Assembly (NCBI GenBank): GCA_018401495.1
Contig: JAGYJX010000019.1
Location: 124,001-188,000 of the forward strand
Direction: 5' to 3'
DNA length: 64,000 nt
Origin: Rhodospirillaceae bacterium
Lineage (GTDB): Bacteria > Pseudomonadota > Alphaproteobacteria > Thalassobaculales > Thalassobaculaceae
Positions 31,991 through 41,205 of this stretch are shown piece after piece. Position 1 is the first letter of the stretch; the number at the start of each line of letters is the position of its first letter. A program made the translations under genes and the position numbers. The notes beneath the pieces were generated by a model that saw only the letters and a program-made list of their open reading frames with translations, made no database searches and was not told the origin of the DNA.

Positions 31991-33295
31991 TCAGCCGAGG
32001 ACCGAGAACGTGCTGGCCGCGTTGACGGCGCGGCGGCGCGAGAAGGTGGCGGTGTCGACCGTGTGGTCGACGTGGCGCAGACGGAAGCGCAGCGGCGCGC
32101 GGTCGTGGTCGCCCCCGGCCTCGACGTGGTCGATCAGCGCCGCCATCAGCCGGCCGGCGACCGGGGCGTTCTTGAACTGGTTCCCGCTGGTGCCGATCGC
32201 CATGTAGAAGCCGTCGACGCAGGAGCGGTCGTAGATCGGGATCCAGTCGTCCGAGACGTCGTACAGATCGGCCACGCCCCTGGGCCGCGGCGGCACCGCC
32301 AGCGACGGCACCCGCTGCGCGAACCGCAGCGCCTGGGTGACGGCCTGGTCGCTCAAGCTCCGGTCGAAGCCGTCGGGGTCGACGACCTCGCGCGGGTCGC
32401 ACTCCGGGTCCTCGCTGCCGACCAGGAAGTGGTTGCCGGTCTCCGGGCGGATGTAGCAGGCGATGTCGCCGTCGGAGACCACCAGGCCGGCGCGCGCGAC
32501 GTCGAACCCCTGCGGGGCCGCGACGTGCACGACCTCCTGGCGCACCGGCCGGGTGGTGATGGTCATGTCGCGGTCCGCGCCGACCAGGGCGTTGATCGCG
32601 CCGGAGTGCGGGCCGGCGACGTTGACCACCACCGGGGCGGCGATCCGGGTGCCGTCGTCCAGCACCACGCCCTGCACGCGGCCACCCTCGACCGGAATCG
32701 CCGTCACCGTCCGGTTGAACAGGAAGCGCCCGCCGGCGGCCTCGGCGGCGCGCTGCAGGTTGTGGCTGGCGAGCTGCGGGTCGCCGACATAGCCGGCGGT
32801 CGGGAAGAACACCGCACCGTCCAGGGCACCGCCGGTCGGCTCGCCGAAGCCGGGCTCGTCCATCCGCTTCGCCGGCCAGAACCGCTGCAGGTCCCAGATC
32901 GGCAGGGCGGCGCGGATGCGGCCGGCGTCCCAACGCTCGAACGGGATGCCGAGCCGCGAGACGGTGTCGAGGACGCGGGCGAGGCGGCCGTTCTGCTCGG
33001 TCTCCATCACCAGGCAGCCGCACTCCCGGAACTCCGCGAGGCCGCGCTCGTCCTGCACGCCCAGATACTCGGCCCAGCGCTTCCAGTCGAAGTAGGAATC
33101 GTAGGCCAGCGCCGTGCCGTCGACGGTCGAGTAATGCACCCGGATGATGGCGCAGGAGCTGCCGGTCGAGCCGTAGCCGGCGGCCGGCAGCCGGTCGACG
33201 TTGAGGACCCGGCGGCCGGAGCGCGCGAGTTCGAGGCCGACCGCCGCGCCGATGATGCCGGCGCCGATCACGATCGCGTCGCAGCTGTCGGTCAT
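31991..33295 (-). CDS. FAD-dependent amine/amino acid oxidoreductase (DAO/DadA family)
   Basis: This intact protein of 434 residues has the Rossmann FAD motif AIVIGAGIIGAAVGLELARSG at its N-terminus and the DAO-family end DRSCVDGFYMAIGTSGNQFK. It resembles sarcosine oxidase, D-amino-acid dehydrogenase and glycine-oxidase-type enzymes that oxidise secondary or D-amino acids. A DadA-like catalytic set cannot be confirmed here. It starts 10 bases after the sfsA stop, so it is in the same transcript. The substrate is unknown; candidates are N-methylated or D-amino acids. Confidence 0.88.
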   Translation of the reverse strand: MTDSCDAIVIGAGIIGAAVGLELARSGRRVLNVDRLPAAGYGSTGSSCAIIRVHYSTVDGTALAYDSYFDWKRWAEYLGVQDERGLAEFRECGCLVMETEQNGRLARVLDTVSRLGIPFERWDAGRIRAALPIWDLQRFWPAKRMDEPGFGEPTGGALDGAVFFPTAGYVGDPQLASHNLQRAAEAAGGRFLFNRTVTAIPVEGGRVQGVVLDDGTRIAAPVVVNVAGPHSGAINALVGADRDMTITTRPVRQEVVHVAAPQGFDVARAGLVVSDGDIACYIRPETGNHFLVGSEDPECDPREVVDPDGFDRSLSDQAVTQALRFAQRVPSLAVPPRPRGVADLYDVSDDWIPIYDRSCVDGFYMAIGTSGNQFKNAPVAGRLMAALIDHVEAGGDHDRAPLRFRLRHVDHTVDTATFSRRRAVNAASTFSVLG

Positions 33296-33305
33296 GGCGG
33301 GTTCC

Positions 33306-34013
33306 TCACACGATGACGGGAAGCGGCCGGCGCAGGGTGATCCGGTCCGGGGTGATCGCGCAATCCCAGGCCAGGACCTCGACGCCGGCGGCGGCGGCCC
33401 GGGCCAGGCCGGCGGCGTAGCGGGGGTCGATGTCGGCGGCGGCGACCACCCGGTCGCAATCCATGCGCTGGACGCAGAACATCATCGCGGCGCGGTGGCC
33501 GGCGGCGACCATGGCGGCCAGCTCCTCGAGATGCCTGGCGCCGCGCGCGGTCACCGAATCCGGGAACTCGGCGGCGCCGGGGTGGGGCCCGTCCGGGCGG
33601 CGCAGGTGGACGTTCTTGACCTCGACGTAGCAGGCGCCGCGCCCAGGATCGTCGAGCAGCATGTCGACGCGGCTGGCGGCGCCGTAGCGCACCTCGCGGC
33701 GCAGGGTCGCGTAGCCCGCCAGCTCCGGGATCAGGCCGGCGGCGATCGCCTCGGCGACGATGGCGTTCGGCCGGCCGGTGTGGATGCCGACCAGGCCGCC
33801 GTCCGCCTCCACCAGCTCGAGCGTGTGCGCCAGCTTGCGCCGCGGATCGTCCGAGCGCGACACCCAGGCCCGCAGGCCGGGCGCGTTCAGCCCGGTCATG
33901 GCGCCGGGGTTCGGGCAGTGCGCGGTAACCGTCTCGCCGCCGAGGTCGATGTCGGCGAGGAAGCGCTTGTAGCGCCGGATCAGTCGGCCTTCGCGGAGCG
34001 GGGGCAAGTCCAT
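33306..34013 (-). CDS. sfsA: SfsA family DNA/RNA-binding nuclease-like protein
   Basis: This intact protein of 235 residues has the SfsA pattern: RRYKRFLADIDL, VTAHCPNPGAMTGL near the N-terminus, then VDMLLDD, CYVEVKNVHL (the PD-(D/E)xK-like ExK site) and MMFCVQRMDC. E. coli SfsA binds DNA non-specifically and was linked to maltose gene expression; relatives have nuclease activity. The start at 34013 (MDLPPLREG) is chosen because the conserved text begins there; an upstream in-frame ATG at 34094 lies in the promoter region of the divergent LOV kinase gene. Confidence 0.92.
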   Translation of the reverse strand: MDLPPLREGRLIRRYKRFLADIDLGGETVTAHCPNPGAMTGLNAPGLRAWVSRSDDPRRKLAHTLELVEADGGLVGIHTGRPNAIVAEAIAAGLIPELAGYATLRREVRYGAASRVDMLLDDPGRGACYVEVKNVHLRRPDGPHPGAAEFPDSVTARGARHLEELAAMVAAGHRAAMMFCVQRMDCDRVVAAADIDPRYAAGLARAAAAGVEVLAWDCAITPDRITLRRPLPVIV

Positions 34014-34168
34014 GTCGGATCGTTTGCAGGAGCCTCTGGTGCCGTTCTCGACGTCGGTCGGCTGCGTGTCAACGCACTCGACCATCATCCCCATTTGAGG
34101 ATTTCGTAACCACCGACCGGCAGACTAGATCATCGTCGTACGAACGAAGCGTTGAAGGGAAGTCCTGC

Positions 34169-36760
34169 ATGAGCCCCGCATACCCGTCGCCGCGTGTCCT
34201 GGCGAGCCTGCTAGGACTCGGTGCCGTGGCGTTCTTCGCGTGGCAGGTGGTCGAGCAGGTAAAACTCTCCGTTGCGAGCCACCGCGTGGCGGTGACCCGG
34301 GACCTCGGTGTGGTCCGAGCCCGCCTGGAGCACGCGCTGTCCGGGCGAATCGCCTTGGTAGACGGCGTAGCGGCCCTGATCGCGGTGGATCCGGAACTGA
34401 CCGTCGACCGGTTCCAGCGCTATGCCCGGGCAGCGACCTCGCGGGCGGCGCGGGTCCGGAGCCTGCAGCTGGCGCGCAACGCGGTGGTGACGCACGTCTA
34501 TCCGCTGGAGGGCAACCAAGCCGCGCTCGGGCATGACCTGCTGGCCGACCCGGCGCGTCGCGACGCGATCGAGCGGACGATGCGCAGCCGGGAGTTCTTT
34601 CTCAGCGACCCCGTCGAGTTACGGCAGGGTGGCACGGCGGCCATCGGCCGATTGCCGATCTTCGTCGGGAATGACCTCGAAACGTTCTGGGGCCTCGCGA
34701 CGGTCGTGATCGATCTCGACAGCCTCCTGGACGAGGCCGCGGCGATCAACCGCGACGACGGCCTGGAAATCGGGCTCCGGGGGCGGGACGGCACCGGCGG
34801 CGCGGGGCCGCTGTTCCACGGCGCGGCGGAGCTGATCTCGGACCATCCCGTGATCGAGGAGGTGCGCTTCCAGGGCGGTTCCTGGCAACTGCTGGCGCGG
34901 CCGCAGGGCGGATGGTCCTCCTACCTCACCAGCGGGATCCTCCCGCAGGTCCTGGGGCTGCAGGCAGGGCTGCTGGTCGCCCTGCTGATCGCCCTGTTCG
35001 TCCTGGTGCGCCGGGCGGAGGCCGAGCCGGGCCGGCTTCGCCAAGCGATCCGCGATACCCGCAGGCAACTCCAGACGGCGCTCGACACCATCACCGAAGG
35101 CTTCGCCTGCTACGACAGCGACGACCGCTTGGTGCTGTTCAACCGCCGCTACCGCGAGTTCTACCCGGACAGCGCGTCGGTGATCGTCGAGGGGACACGG
35201 TTCGCGGACATCATCCGTTACGGAGCGGTTCGGGGCCAGTACCCGGAGGCCGACGGCGATGTCGAGGGGTTCATCGAGCGCCGGGTCCGGCAGCATCGCG
35301 AGCCGGAGGGCACCATCCTCCAGCAGCTTCGGTCCGGACGGTGGATCCAGATATCCGAAAGGCGGACACCCGACGGCGGCATCGCCGGCATCCGAACCGA
35401 CGTCACCGAGCTGAAGCACATTCAAGACCAACTCCGGAACGTCAACGAGACCCTCGAGGGGCGGGTAAGGGAGCGCGTGGCGGAATTGGACCGCGTGGCG
35501 GAGGAATTGCGCGCGGAGGTCGAGTCCAACGCCCTCCTGGCGGCGGTCGTGAACGCCATCCCGAACGGTGTGACGATCTCGGATCCTCGCCAGCCGGACA
35601 ATCCGTTGATCTACTGCAACCCGAGCTTCACCAAGATTACCGGCTATACCCTCAACGACATTCTCGGGCTGAACTGCCGGTTTCTGACGGGACCAGGGAG
35701 CGACCCCGAGACACGGCGAACTCTCCGCGAGAGCATCGCCGCCGGTGCCCCGGCCCATGTCGAGATCAGGAACTACCGCAAGGACGGCAGCGAGTTCTGG
35801 AATGATCTTTCGGTGTTCCCGGTTCGCGCCGCCGATCAGGAGGTGACGCATTTCGTGGGTGTGCAGATCGACGCCACCGGGCGCCGCGATGCGGCCGCCG
35901 AGCGCGAGAAGATGCAGCACCGGCTGCTGGAGGCCGGGAAGTTCGAGGCCCTCGGCACCCTCGCCGGAGGCATTGCCCACGAGATCAACACGCCGGTCCA
36001 GTACCTCAGCGACAACCTCGGGTTCCTCAAGAGCGCCTTCACGGAACTGAGCGCCGTCATGGAACTGGTGCGTGAAGCGGCCGCGTCGGACGATCCGGGC
36101 GCGCAGACGCCCATCCTTGCCGACATCCGCCGGCGTCTCGACGACATCGACTACGAGTTCCTCGCCGAGGAGATTCCCTCGGCCACCGAGCAATCGCTCG
36201 ACGGGGTGGAGCGTATCGCTCAGATCGTTCGCGCGGTCCGGGACTTCTCGCATCCGAGCGAACGCCGGGACAGCGAGGTCGATCTGAACGCCGTCGTCCG
36301 GACCGCGGTGACCGTGACGCGCAACCAGTGGAAGTACCACGCCGAGGTGGTGACCGACCTGTCCGCGGAACCTCCGGTCATCCAGGGCAGTCCCGGCGAA
36401 CTGCAGCAGGTGCTGGTGAACCTCATCGTGAACGCCGCGCAGGCGATCGAGGACCAGAACCGCTCCAGTCCCGGCACCATCGTGGTCGCCACGCGCCGGT
36501 GTGGCCGCTCGGCAGAGATCGAGGTCCGGGACGACGGACCGGGCATTCCGGAAGCCATCCGGTCCCGAATCTTCGAGCCCTTCTTCACGACCAAGGAACC
36601 CGGCCGTGGTACCGGTCAAGGCCTAGCCATCTCCGACGCGATCGTGAGGAGCCACGGAGGGGAACTGGCGGTCCTGTCGGTCGCCGGCGCCGGCACCACG
36701 TTCACGCTGCGATTTGACGAGGAAAAGCCTGAAAAGGTCGTGGAGAAGTCGGATGGCTGA
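34169..36760 (+). CDS. CHASE-PAS-LOV sensor histidine kinase
   Basis: This intact membrane kinase of 863 residues has two membrane segments (about 10-28 and 258-280) around a CHASE-like periplasmic domain. A PAS domain (about 300-415) and a coiled linker follow. The second PAS domain (about 455-572) is a LOV domain: GLNCRFLTG with the photoactive Cys503, NYRKDGSEFWND (535-546) and FVGVQID with the flavin-contact Gln566. Position 507 is Thr where most LOV domains have Gln. The kinase has His604 (GGIAHEINTPVQY), the N box VLVNLIVNAAQAI, DDGPGIPEA and GTGQGLAIS. LOV domains bind FMN and sense blue light. ATG 34169 follows AAGGGAAG. The stop overlaps the receiver-HDOD gene by eight bases. Confidence 0.93.
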   Translation: MSPAYPSPRVLASLLGLGAVAFFAWQVVEQVKLSVASHRVAVTRDLGVVRARLEHALSGRIALVDGVAALIAVDPELTVDRFQRYARAATSRAARVRSLQLARNAVVTHVYPLEGNQAALGHDLLADPARRDAIERTMRSREFFLSDPVELRQGGTAAIGRLPIFVGNDLETFWGLATVVIDLDSLLDEAAAINRDDGLEIGLRGRDGTGGAGPLFHGAAELISDHPVIEEVRFQGGSWQLLARPQGGWSSYLTSGILPQVLGLQAGLLVALLIALFVLVRRAEAEPGRLRQAIRDTRRQLQTALDTITEGFACYDSDDRLVLFNRRYREFYPDSASVIVEGTRFADIIRYGAVRGQYPEADGDVEGFIERRVRQHREPEGTILQQLRSGRWIQISERRTPDGGIAGIRTDVTELKHIQDQLRNVNETLEGRVRERVAELDRVAEELRAEVESNALLAAVVNAIPNGVTISDPRQPDNPLIYCNPSFTKITGYTLNDILGLNCRFLTGPGSDPETRRTLRESIAAGAPAHVEIRNYRKDGSEFWNDLSVFPVRAADQEVTHFVGVQIDATGRRDAAAEREKMQHRLLEAGKFEALGTLAGGIAHEINTPVQYLSDNLGFLKSAFTELSAVMELVREAAASDDPGAQTPILADIRRRLDDIDYEFLAEEIPSATEQSLDGVERIAQIVRAVRDFSHPSERRDSEVDLNAVVRTAVTVTRNQWKYHAEVVTDLSAEPPVIQGSPGELQQVLVNLIVNAAQAIEDQNRSSPGTIVVATRRCGRSAEIEVRDDGPGIPEAIRSRIFEPFFTTKEPGRGTGQGLAISDAIVRSHGGELAVLSVAGAGTTFTLRFDEEKPEKVVEKSDG

Positions 36761-37973
36761 GACCAGCGTGCTGTTCGTTGACGATGAACCGAACGTTCTC
36801 CAGGGACTGAGGCGGATGCTCCGGCATCGCCGGAACGAATGGGACATGCATTTCGCCGACGGAGGTCGTGCGGCCCTGGCAATCCTCGCGGCCCGGCCCG
36901 TGGATGTCGTCGTGACCGACATGCGAATGCCGGAGATGGATGGAGCGACCCTCCTGGAGGCCATCCAGAAGGACTACCCCGACACCCTGCGTTTCGTGCT
37001 GTCGGGACAATGCGACGAGGAAACCGCTTTGCGCGCCGTCGGGGTCAGCCATCAGTATCTGTCGAAGCCCTGCGACGCCGACGAACTCGAGGTCAAGATC
37101 GAGCGGGCGCTCCGGCAACGCCGAACATTGACCGCCGATCCGCTGCGGACCTTCATCTCCGGCCTCGGCTCGCTGCCCAGCCGGCCGTCGGTCTACACCG
37201 ACCTCCTGGAGGAACTCGGCAAGCCGCAGGTCGCCCCGGATCGCCTCGACAGCATCGTGGCGCGCGAGCCCGGCCTGGCGGCGAAGCTGCTGCAGATCTG
37301 CAACTCCTCCTATTTTGGCGTCGCCGCGACCGTCCGCTCCGTGCACCAGGCGGTTCAGTTTCTCGGCTTCGATACCCTCAAGGCCCTGGCGCTCGGCTTC
37401 GGGATCGTCAGCCAGCTTTCCCGCCGGACGGTAGGCGGCCGCGATGTCGAGGCGGTGATCGACCACTGCCTGCGCGTCGGTTGCCTCTCCCGCACCATCG
37501 CCCTCGGCGCCGGCCTCGCCAGGGACGATTGCGACGATGCGTACATGGCCGGCCTGATGCACGACATCGGCATCCTGGTGCTGGCTGAGACTCTCGGCGA
37601 CACCTACGACGCTGTCCTGGAGACGCACGCTAGCTGCGGCGCATCCCTGAGCGCCGAGGAGCGCGCGTTGTTCGGAGCCGATCACGCCGCGGTGGCAGCG
37701 TATCTGTTGGGCACATGGGGACTGCCGGCGCCGATCGTCCTGGCCATCGGCGAGCATCACGGCTCTGGCGGGGAATCGGAGCGGGGTCTCGATGTGACGA
37801 CCGCGGTGCGGATCGCCGAATTACTCATCGAGGAGGCAGAGATCGCCGGCGCCGGCCTCCCGGTCGGCGCTCGCCTTCCCGAGGCGCTGCTTGGGCAGGA
37901 AACCGTCCAGGGTGAGTTGGCGACATGGTGCGCCAGGGCCGCGGCCCTCACCAGCGGAGCGGCGCAGGAGTGA
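36753..37973 (+). CDS. Response regulator, receiver-HDOD
   Basis: This intact protein of 406 residues begins with a receiver (VLFVDDEPNVLQGL; acceptor Asp in VVVTDMRMPEMDG; Lys in YLSKPCDADE). A HDOD domain follows (FISGLGSLPSRPSVYTDLL, LLQICNSSYFGV, MHDIGILVLAETLG, AIGEHHG). The HDOD fold is related to HD phosphohydrolases but usually acts in signalling without catalysis. This copy keeps HD in MHDIG and also has IGEHH, so a catalytic role should not be dismissed. ATG 36753 overlaps the LOV kinase gene, so it is the probable phosphorylation target of that kinase. It ends 34 bases from the convergent second HDOD regulator. Confidence 0.9.
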   Translation: MAETSVLFVDDEPNVLQGLRRMLRHRRNEWDMHFADGGRAALAILAARPVDVVVTDMRMPEMDGATLLEAIQKDYPDTLRFVLSGQCDEETALRAVGVSHQYLSKPCDADELEVKIERALRQRRTLTADPLRTFISGLGSLPSRPSVYTDLLEELGKPQVAPDRLDSIVAREPGLAAKLLQICNSSYFGVAATVRSVHQAVQFLGFDTLKALALGFGIVSQLSRRTVGGRDVEAVIDHCLRVGCLSRTIALGAGLARDDCDDAYMAGLMHDIGILVLAETLGDTYDAVLETHASCGASLSAEERALFGADHAAVAAYLLGTWGLPAPIVLAIGEHHGSGGESERGLDVTTAVRIAELLIEEAEIAGAGLPVGARLPEALLGQETVQGELATWCARAAALTSGAAQE

Positions 37974-38006
37974 GCGCGCGATCCGGCCCGCGTGGGCCGG
38001 TCGGCG

Positions 38007-39053
38007 TCACCCCGCGAGCTGCTTCTCGATCTCGATCAACTCCGGCCACGATCGGTCGCGTGCGCCGGCCAGGACGCGGGCCTCGCGCGGGTAGTTCCCC
38101 ATGCTCGAGAGCGTCACCCCCTGTGACCTGACCTCGTCGACAATCGGCTCGGGGAAACCCCACGCCGTCAGCAGGAAGGCCCCCACCTCGAGCCCGCTGG
38201 CTCCGAACGTGGACTTTTCCTTTACCCAGCGCTCGGGCGTGTCGGCGGTGCCGACATCGCTGGCATAGGATCCAGGGAGCACTTCGGCGAGGGCGATGGA
38301 GCCGATGTTGCTGAAGGGCCCCGCGATGGTCAATTCCCGCTGCTTGCTCGACTCGAGTTGCGCGGCCTTGGCCATCCGCTGGACCGTCCCGGCGATCGCG
38401 ACCGACTCGTTCCAGAGGCCGAGCACGATCGGGTTCTCGATCGGCGGCAGACGGCTTTGCGCCACATGCCTCAACTGATCGAGCGCCAGACGCAGGTTGT
38501 GGTCCTCGACCGCCCCGGGTCCGTTCTCGGCGCTCAGGTGGCTGGTGGCCAGTTGGAACAGCGCGGCCGCGATCTGGACGCCCGGTTCGAGGTGATCGCT
38601 TCGCGTCGCCAGGAGGATGCTGCGCGGAAGCGGCGGCATCGACAGCCCGGCGATGAGATCGATGACCAAGGGACTTTTGAAGACGCGGACGCTTGCCAGC
38701 ACCCGGGAGAGGTAGAGCGCCAGGTGATCGGGATCGCACGGTTTCGAGAAACTGCGGTGCGCGACGCCCATCAGCGCGGCGGCGACGGTCGGGAGGGGAC
38801 GCCCGGTGAGCATGACCCGCACCGTCGCCGGCCAGCGATGCCGCACGGTCTCCATGACCAGGTCGCCCATGGTGCCCGGCATGTCGTGATCGCTGACGAG
38901 GATGTCGACCCGGCGGCCGTCCAGGTGCTGGAAGGCCGCTTCGGCGTCGGTCACGAACTCCATGGTCCAGTCGTTCTTGTACTTGTTCAACGCCCGGCGG
39001 AGCCCGTCCAGGAAGCGCTGGTCGTCGTCCAGAAAGACGAGGCTCGGTTTCAT
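38007..39053 (-). CDS. Response regulator, receiver-HDOD-like (diverged)
   Basis: This intact protein of 348 residues has the same order as the neighbouring regulator: receiver (LVFLDDDQRFLDGLRRALN; acceptor Asp in ILVSDHDMPGTMG; Lys in SFSKPCDPDH), then a HDOD-like domain (LIAGLSMPPLPRSIL onward). Here the HDIG position reads SNIGSIALAEVLPG, so the catalytic-looking residues of the other copy are gone. It looks like a diverged paralogue facing the first. ATG 39053 overlaps the stop of the single receiver upstream by four bases. Confidence 0.82.
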   Translation of the reverse strand: MKPSLVFLDDDQRFLDGLRRALNKYKNDWTMEFVTDAEAAFQHLDGRRVDILVSDHDMPGTMGDLVMETVRHRWPATVRVMLTGRPLPTVAAALMGVAHRSFSKPCDPDHLALYLSRVLASVRVFKSPLVIDLIAGLSMPPLPRSILLATRSDHLEPGVQIAAALFQLATSHLSAENGPGAVEDHNLRLALDQLRHVAQSRLPPIENPIVLGLWNESVAIAGTVQRMAKAAQLESSKQRELTIAGPFSNIGSIALAEVLPGSYASDVGTADTPERWVKEKSTFGASGLEVGAFLLTAWGFPEPIVDEVRSQGVTLSSMGNYPREARVLAGARDRSWPELIEIEKQLAG

Positions 39054-39535
39054 CGGGTTTCTCCGCCGGACGAAGCCCTGGTGCGGGCGGCTTGGCGATA
39101 GGCTGCCCACTTCTGAATGACGGCGAGGAGGTTGTCGCCGCTGATCGGCTTTTCCAGCAAGGCCACCGCACCGGCCTGGCGTGCCTGGGCCTGCAGGTCG
39201 TACTCGCTCACGCCGGACAGCAGGAACAGGCCGGTGTGGCGACGATTGACGAGGTTGCGGGCGACGACCTCTTCGATGAGTTCGGTGCCGGAGCCGCCCG
39301 GCATCATCTGGTCGATCAGAACCAGGTCGAACGGCGCAACCCGCTCCTTGGCCCGTTCGAGGGCGAGGCGGGCCTCGTCGATGTTCGAGGCTAGCTCCAC
39401 ATCCGTGACGCCGGCCCATCTCAACATGCGGCGGAGGGTCTGGCGCATCTCGGTGATGTCGTCGACGATCAGGATGCGGCCCACCCCGGCGATCCGCCGG
39501 GTGGCGCCCGGAGACACAGTGTGCGCGTCTGCCAT
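39050..39535 (-). CDS. Single-domain CheY-like response regulator
   Basis: This protein of about 161 residues contains one receiver: ILIVDDITEMRQTLRRML, acceptor Asp in LVLIDQMMPGGSG, and the Lys in VALLEKPISGDNL. A basic C-terminal tail follows and there is no output domain, so it probably relays phosphate or acts by binding a partner. I chose ATG 39535 (MADAHTV); an in-frame codon at 39571 is the alternative. It lies between the CBS-kinase gene and the second HDOD regulator, in one operon. The overlap with the latter is ATGA. Confidence 0.85.
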   Translation of the reverse strand: MADAHTVSPGATRRIAGVGRILIVDDITEMRQTLRRMLRWAGVTDVELASNIDEARLALERAKERVAPFDLVLIDQMMPGGSGTELIEEVVARNLVNRRHTGLFLLSGVSEYDLQAQARQAGAVALLEKPISGDNLLAVIQKWAAYRQAARTRASSGGETR

Positions 39536-39640
39536 CCGTTGATCCCGCCTCGCATCGAACTCTTCCAGCACCAGTCTGCGGACGCGCGCTGCCCGGCATA
39601 ATCCCCATCTGAGGGTACCTCGGCCGCCGCCTCGCTCGGC

Positions 39641-40876
39641 TCAAGCGGCGGGAAGCATGATCCGCATCACTGTTCCCCGGCCGGGTTGGCTCTCGACAAG
39701 GATCCGGCCGTGGTGCTCCTCGACCACGATGCGGTGCACCACCGCCAGTCCCTGCCCGGTGCCGGCTCCCGGGGAACGGGTGGTGAAGAACGGGTTGAAG
39801 CAGCGGCTGGTGGTGTCTTCGTCCATGCCGATCCCGTTGTCCGCGATCCGAACCTCGATGGTGCCGTCACCGCCGCATCGGGACCGCACGTCGACGACAC
39901 CGGCGGTCTGCCGGCCGGCCGCCTCGATGGCCTGGAAGGCGTTGGTCAGCACATTCATCCAGACCTGCACCAGCGCGTTCGCCTTGCCGCGGGCGCTGGG
40001 CAGCGCCAGCGCGAGGTCCGGGCGCAATTCGATGCGGCCATTCCACAATCCCTGGGTGAGGGTGGCGGCCGACTGGATGGTCGCGTTGGCATCCACCGCC
40101 CCGTACGCCGATCCATCCTTGCCGGAGAAGCTCTTCATGGCGCTGATGATGTCGGCCATCCTCGCCAGGCCGCTGCGGATGTCGGCGAGGGCGCCCGGCA
40201 CCTCATCGCGCCAGTCGGCGAGAAAGCCCTTCAGGAGCTCAAGCGAGGCGTGATCCGGGGCGAGGTCGCCATACTCGGCGTGCAGCTTCTGGAGGAAGGT
40301 GATGTTGCTGCCCACGAACTGGAGCGGTGTGTTCAGTTCGTGCGCCAGTCCGGCGGAAAGCGTTCCGACAGCCTCCATCTTTCGCGCTTGCAGCAGGTCC
40401 TCCTGGGACTTCAGGAACCGCGAGAGCGTTTCGTTGGCGGTCCGGCTGGCGGACTGGAGCACGTCGGCCTGCGCGCGCATCAGGTCCCGCATGCACACGA
40501 TTTGCTCGGTTCCCTGCGGGAATTCGGCGACCACCGGATCGTATGCGTGCTCGCCGTCCCGTTCGAGCGCGATCTCGGCGGCCTGGTATAGCGGCGTGTC
40601 GGCGTCGAAGATCAACGCTTCCTGGGGCGACCACGCGGCGTAGTCGGCGATCGTGCCGTCGAGCAGGAGTTCCTTGAAAAGAAGATGCCCTCTTTTCGCC
40701 AGGAACCGGCTGCGCGTGACCACTTGCCGTGACTCGCCGCGTCTTCCGAGCAGCAGTATCCCGTGGATCTGAGGCTGTTCATCAAAAATTTCGCCAAGAG
40801 CCGTGATCGGTGCGCTGCAGTGGAGGCTCAGTGTTGGAACGGCCAACTCGCCTAGTGTGGATTTTGTACTGAACAT
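39641..40876 (-). CDS. Soluble histidine kinase with N-terminal CBS-like domain
   Basis: This intact protein of 411 residues begins with a region resembling a CBS-type pair (ILLLGRRGESRQVVTRSRFLA, LIFDADTPLYQAAEIALE, MRDLMRAQADVL), then a kinase core: H-box LSAGLAHELNTPLQFVG, ATPase motifs VWMNVLTNAFQAI, DNGIGMDED and GTGQGLAVV. The H-box and the spacing to NITFLQKL closely match the LOV kinase core, so the two kinases look like relatives. CBS domains often sense adenine nucleotides, so an energy signal is conceivable. It heads a minus-strand operon with the single receiver and the diverged HDOD regulator. Confidence 0.85.
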   Translation of the reverse strand: MFSTKSTLGELAVPTLSLHCSAPITALGEIFDEQPQIHGILLLGRRGESRQVVTRSRFLAKRGHLLFKELLLDGTIADYAAWSPQEALIFDADTPLYQAAEIALERDGEHAYDPVVAEFPQGTEQIVCMRDLMRAQADVLQSASRTANETLSRFLKSQEDLLQARKMEAVGTLSAGLAHELNTPLQFVGSNITFLQKLHAEYGDLAPDHASLELLKGFLADWRDEVPGALADIRSGLARMADIISAMKSFSGKDGSAYGAVDANATIQSAATLTQGLWNGRIELRPDLALALPSARGKANALVQVWMNVLTNAFQAIEAAGRQTAGVVDVRSRCGGDGTIEVRIADNGIGMDEDTTSRCFNPFFTTRSPGAGTGQGLAVVHRIVVEEHHGRILVESQPGRGTVMRIMLPAA

Positions 40877-41205
40877 GCGTTCGTCTCGAGCATTATCGGC
40901 TGCATTGGTGACAACCAGGCCCGTCAGAAATCAGAAAATTCGACGTTCGCACATCCCTGTTTCAGGATGATGCCGGGCGTGTCCCGCATCCAACGACACA
41001 CCGGGGCCTGTCGTTGAGGGTGGACGAGGGGCGTACCAAACGGGGGCGCGTTGCGGACAATACGGAGGCGGCGTGCGATCGGCCCCTCCCATACGAGGAT
41101 ATTGTCTCGCGGGGAGCTGCATCATGGTCCGTCGGCCGCCGTGGATGCGGTGATCCGCTCCAGAAGGCGCGGATCGGAAATCCGGCCAGACAGAAGGAAG
41201 GCCCA
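40877..41205. other. Divergent intergenic region, CBS-kinase / OmpR-type regulator
   Basis: These 329 bases lie between two divergent genes and should hold two promoters. The left part (40890-40950) is richer in A and T than its surroundings. Open frames here show no recognisable protein and no ribosome site. A weak ribosome site (AAGGAAGG) precedes the regulator start at 41206. Confidence 0.4.

Noticed and set aside
30839..33316. Plus-strand open frame of 825 codons
   Set aside because: The first 80 codons belong to the cytochrome b561 gene; the rest is antisense to map and the FAD oxidoreductase.
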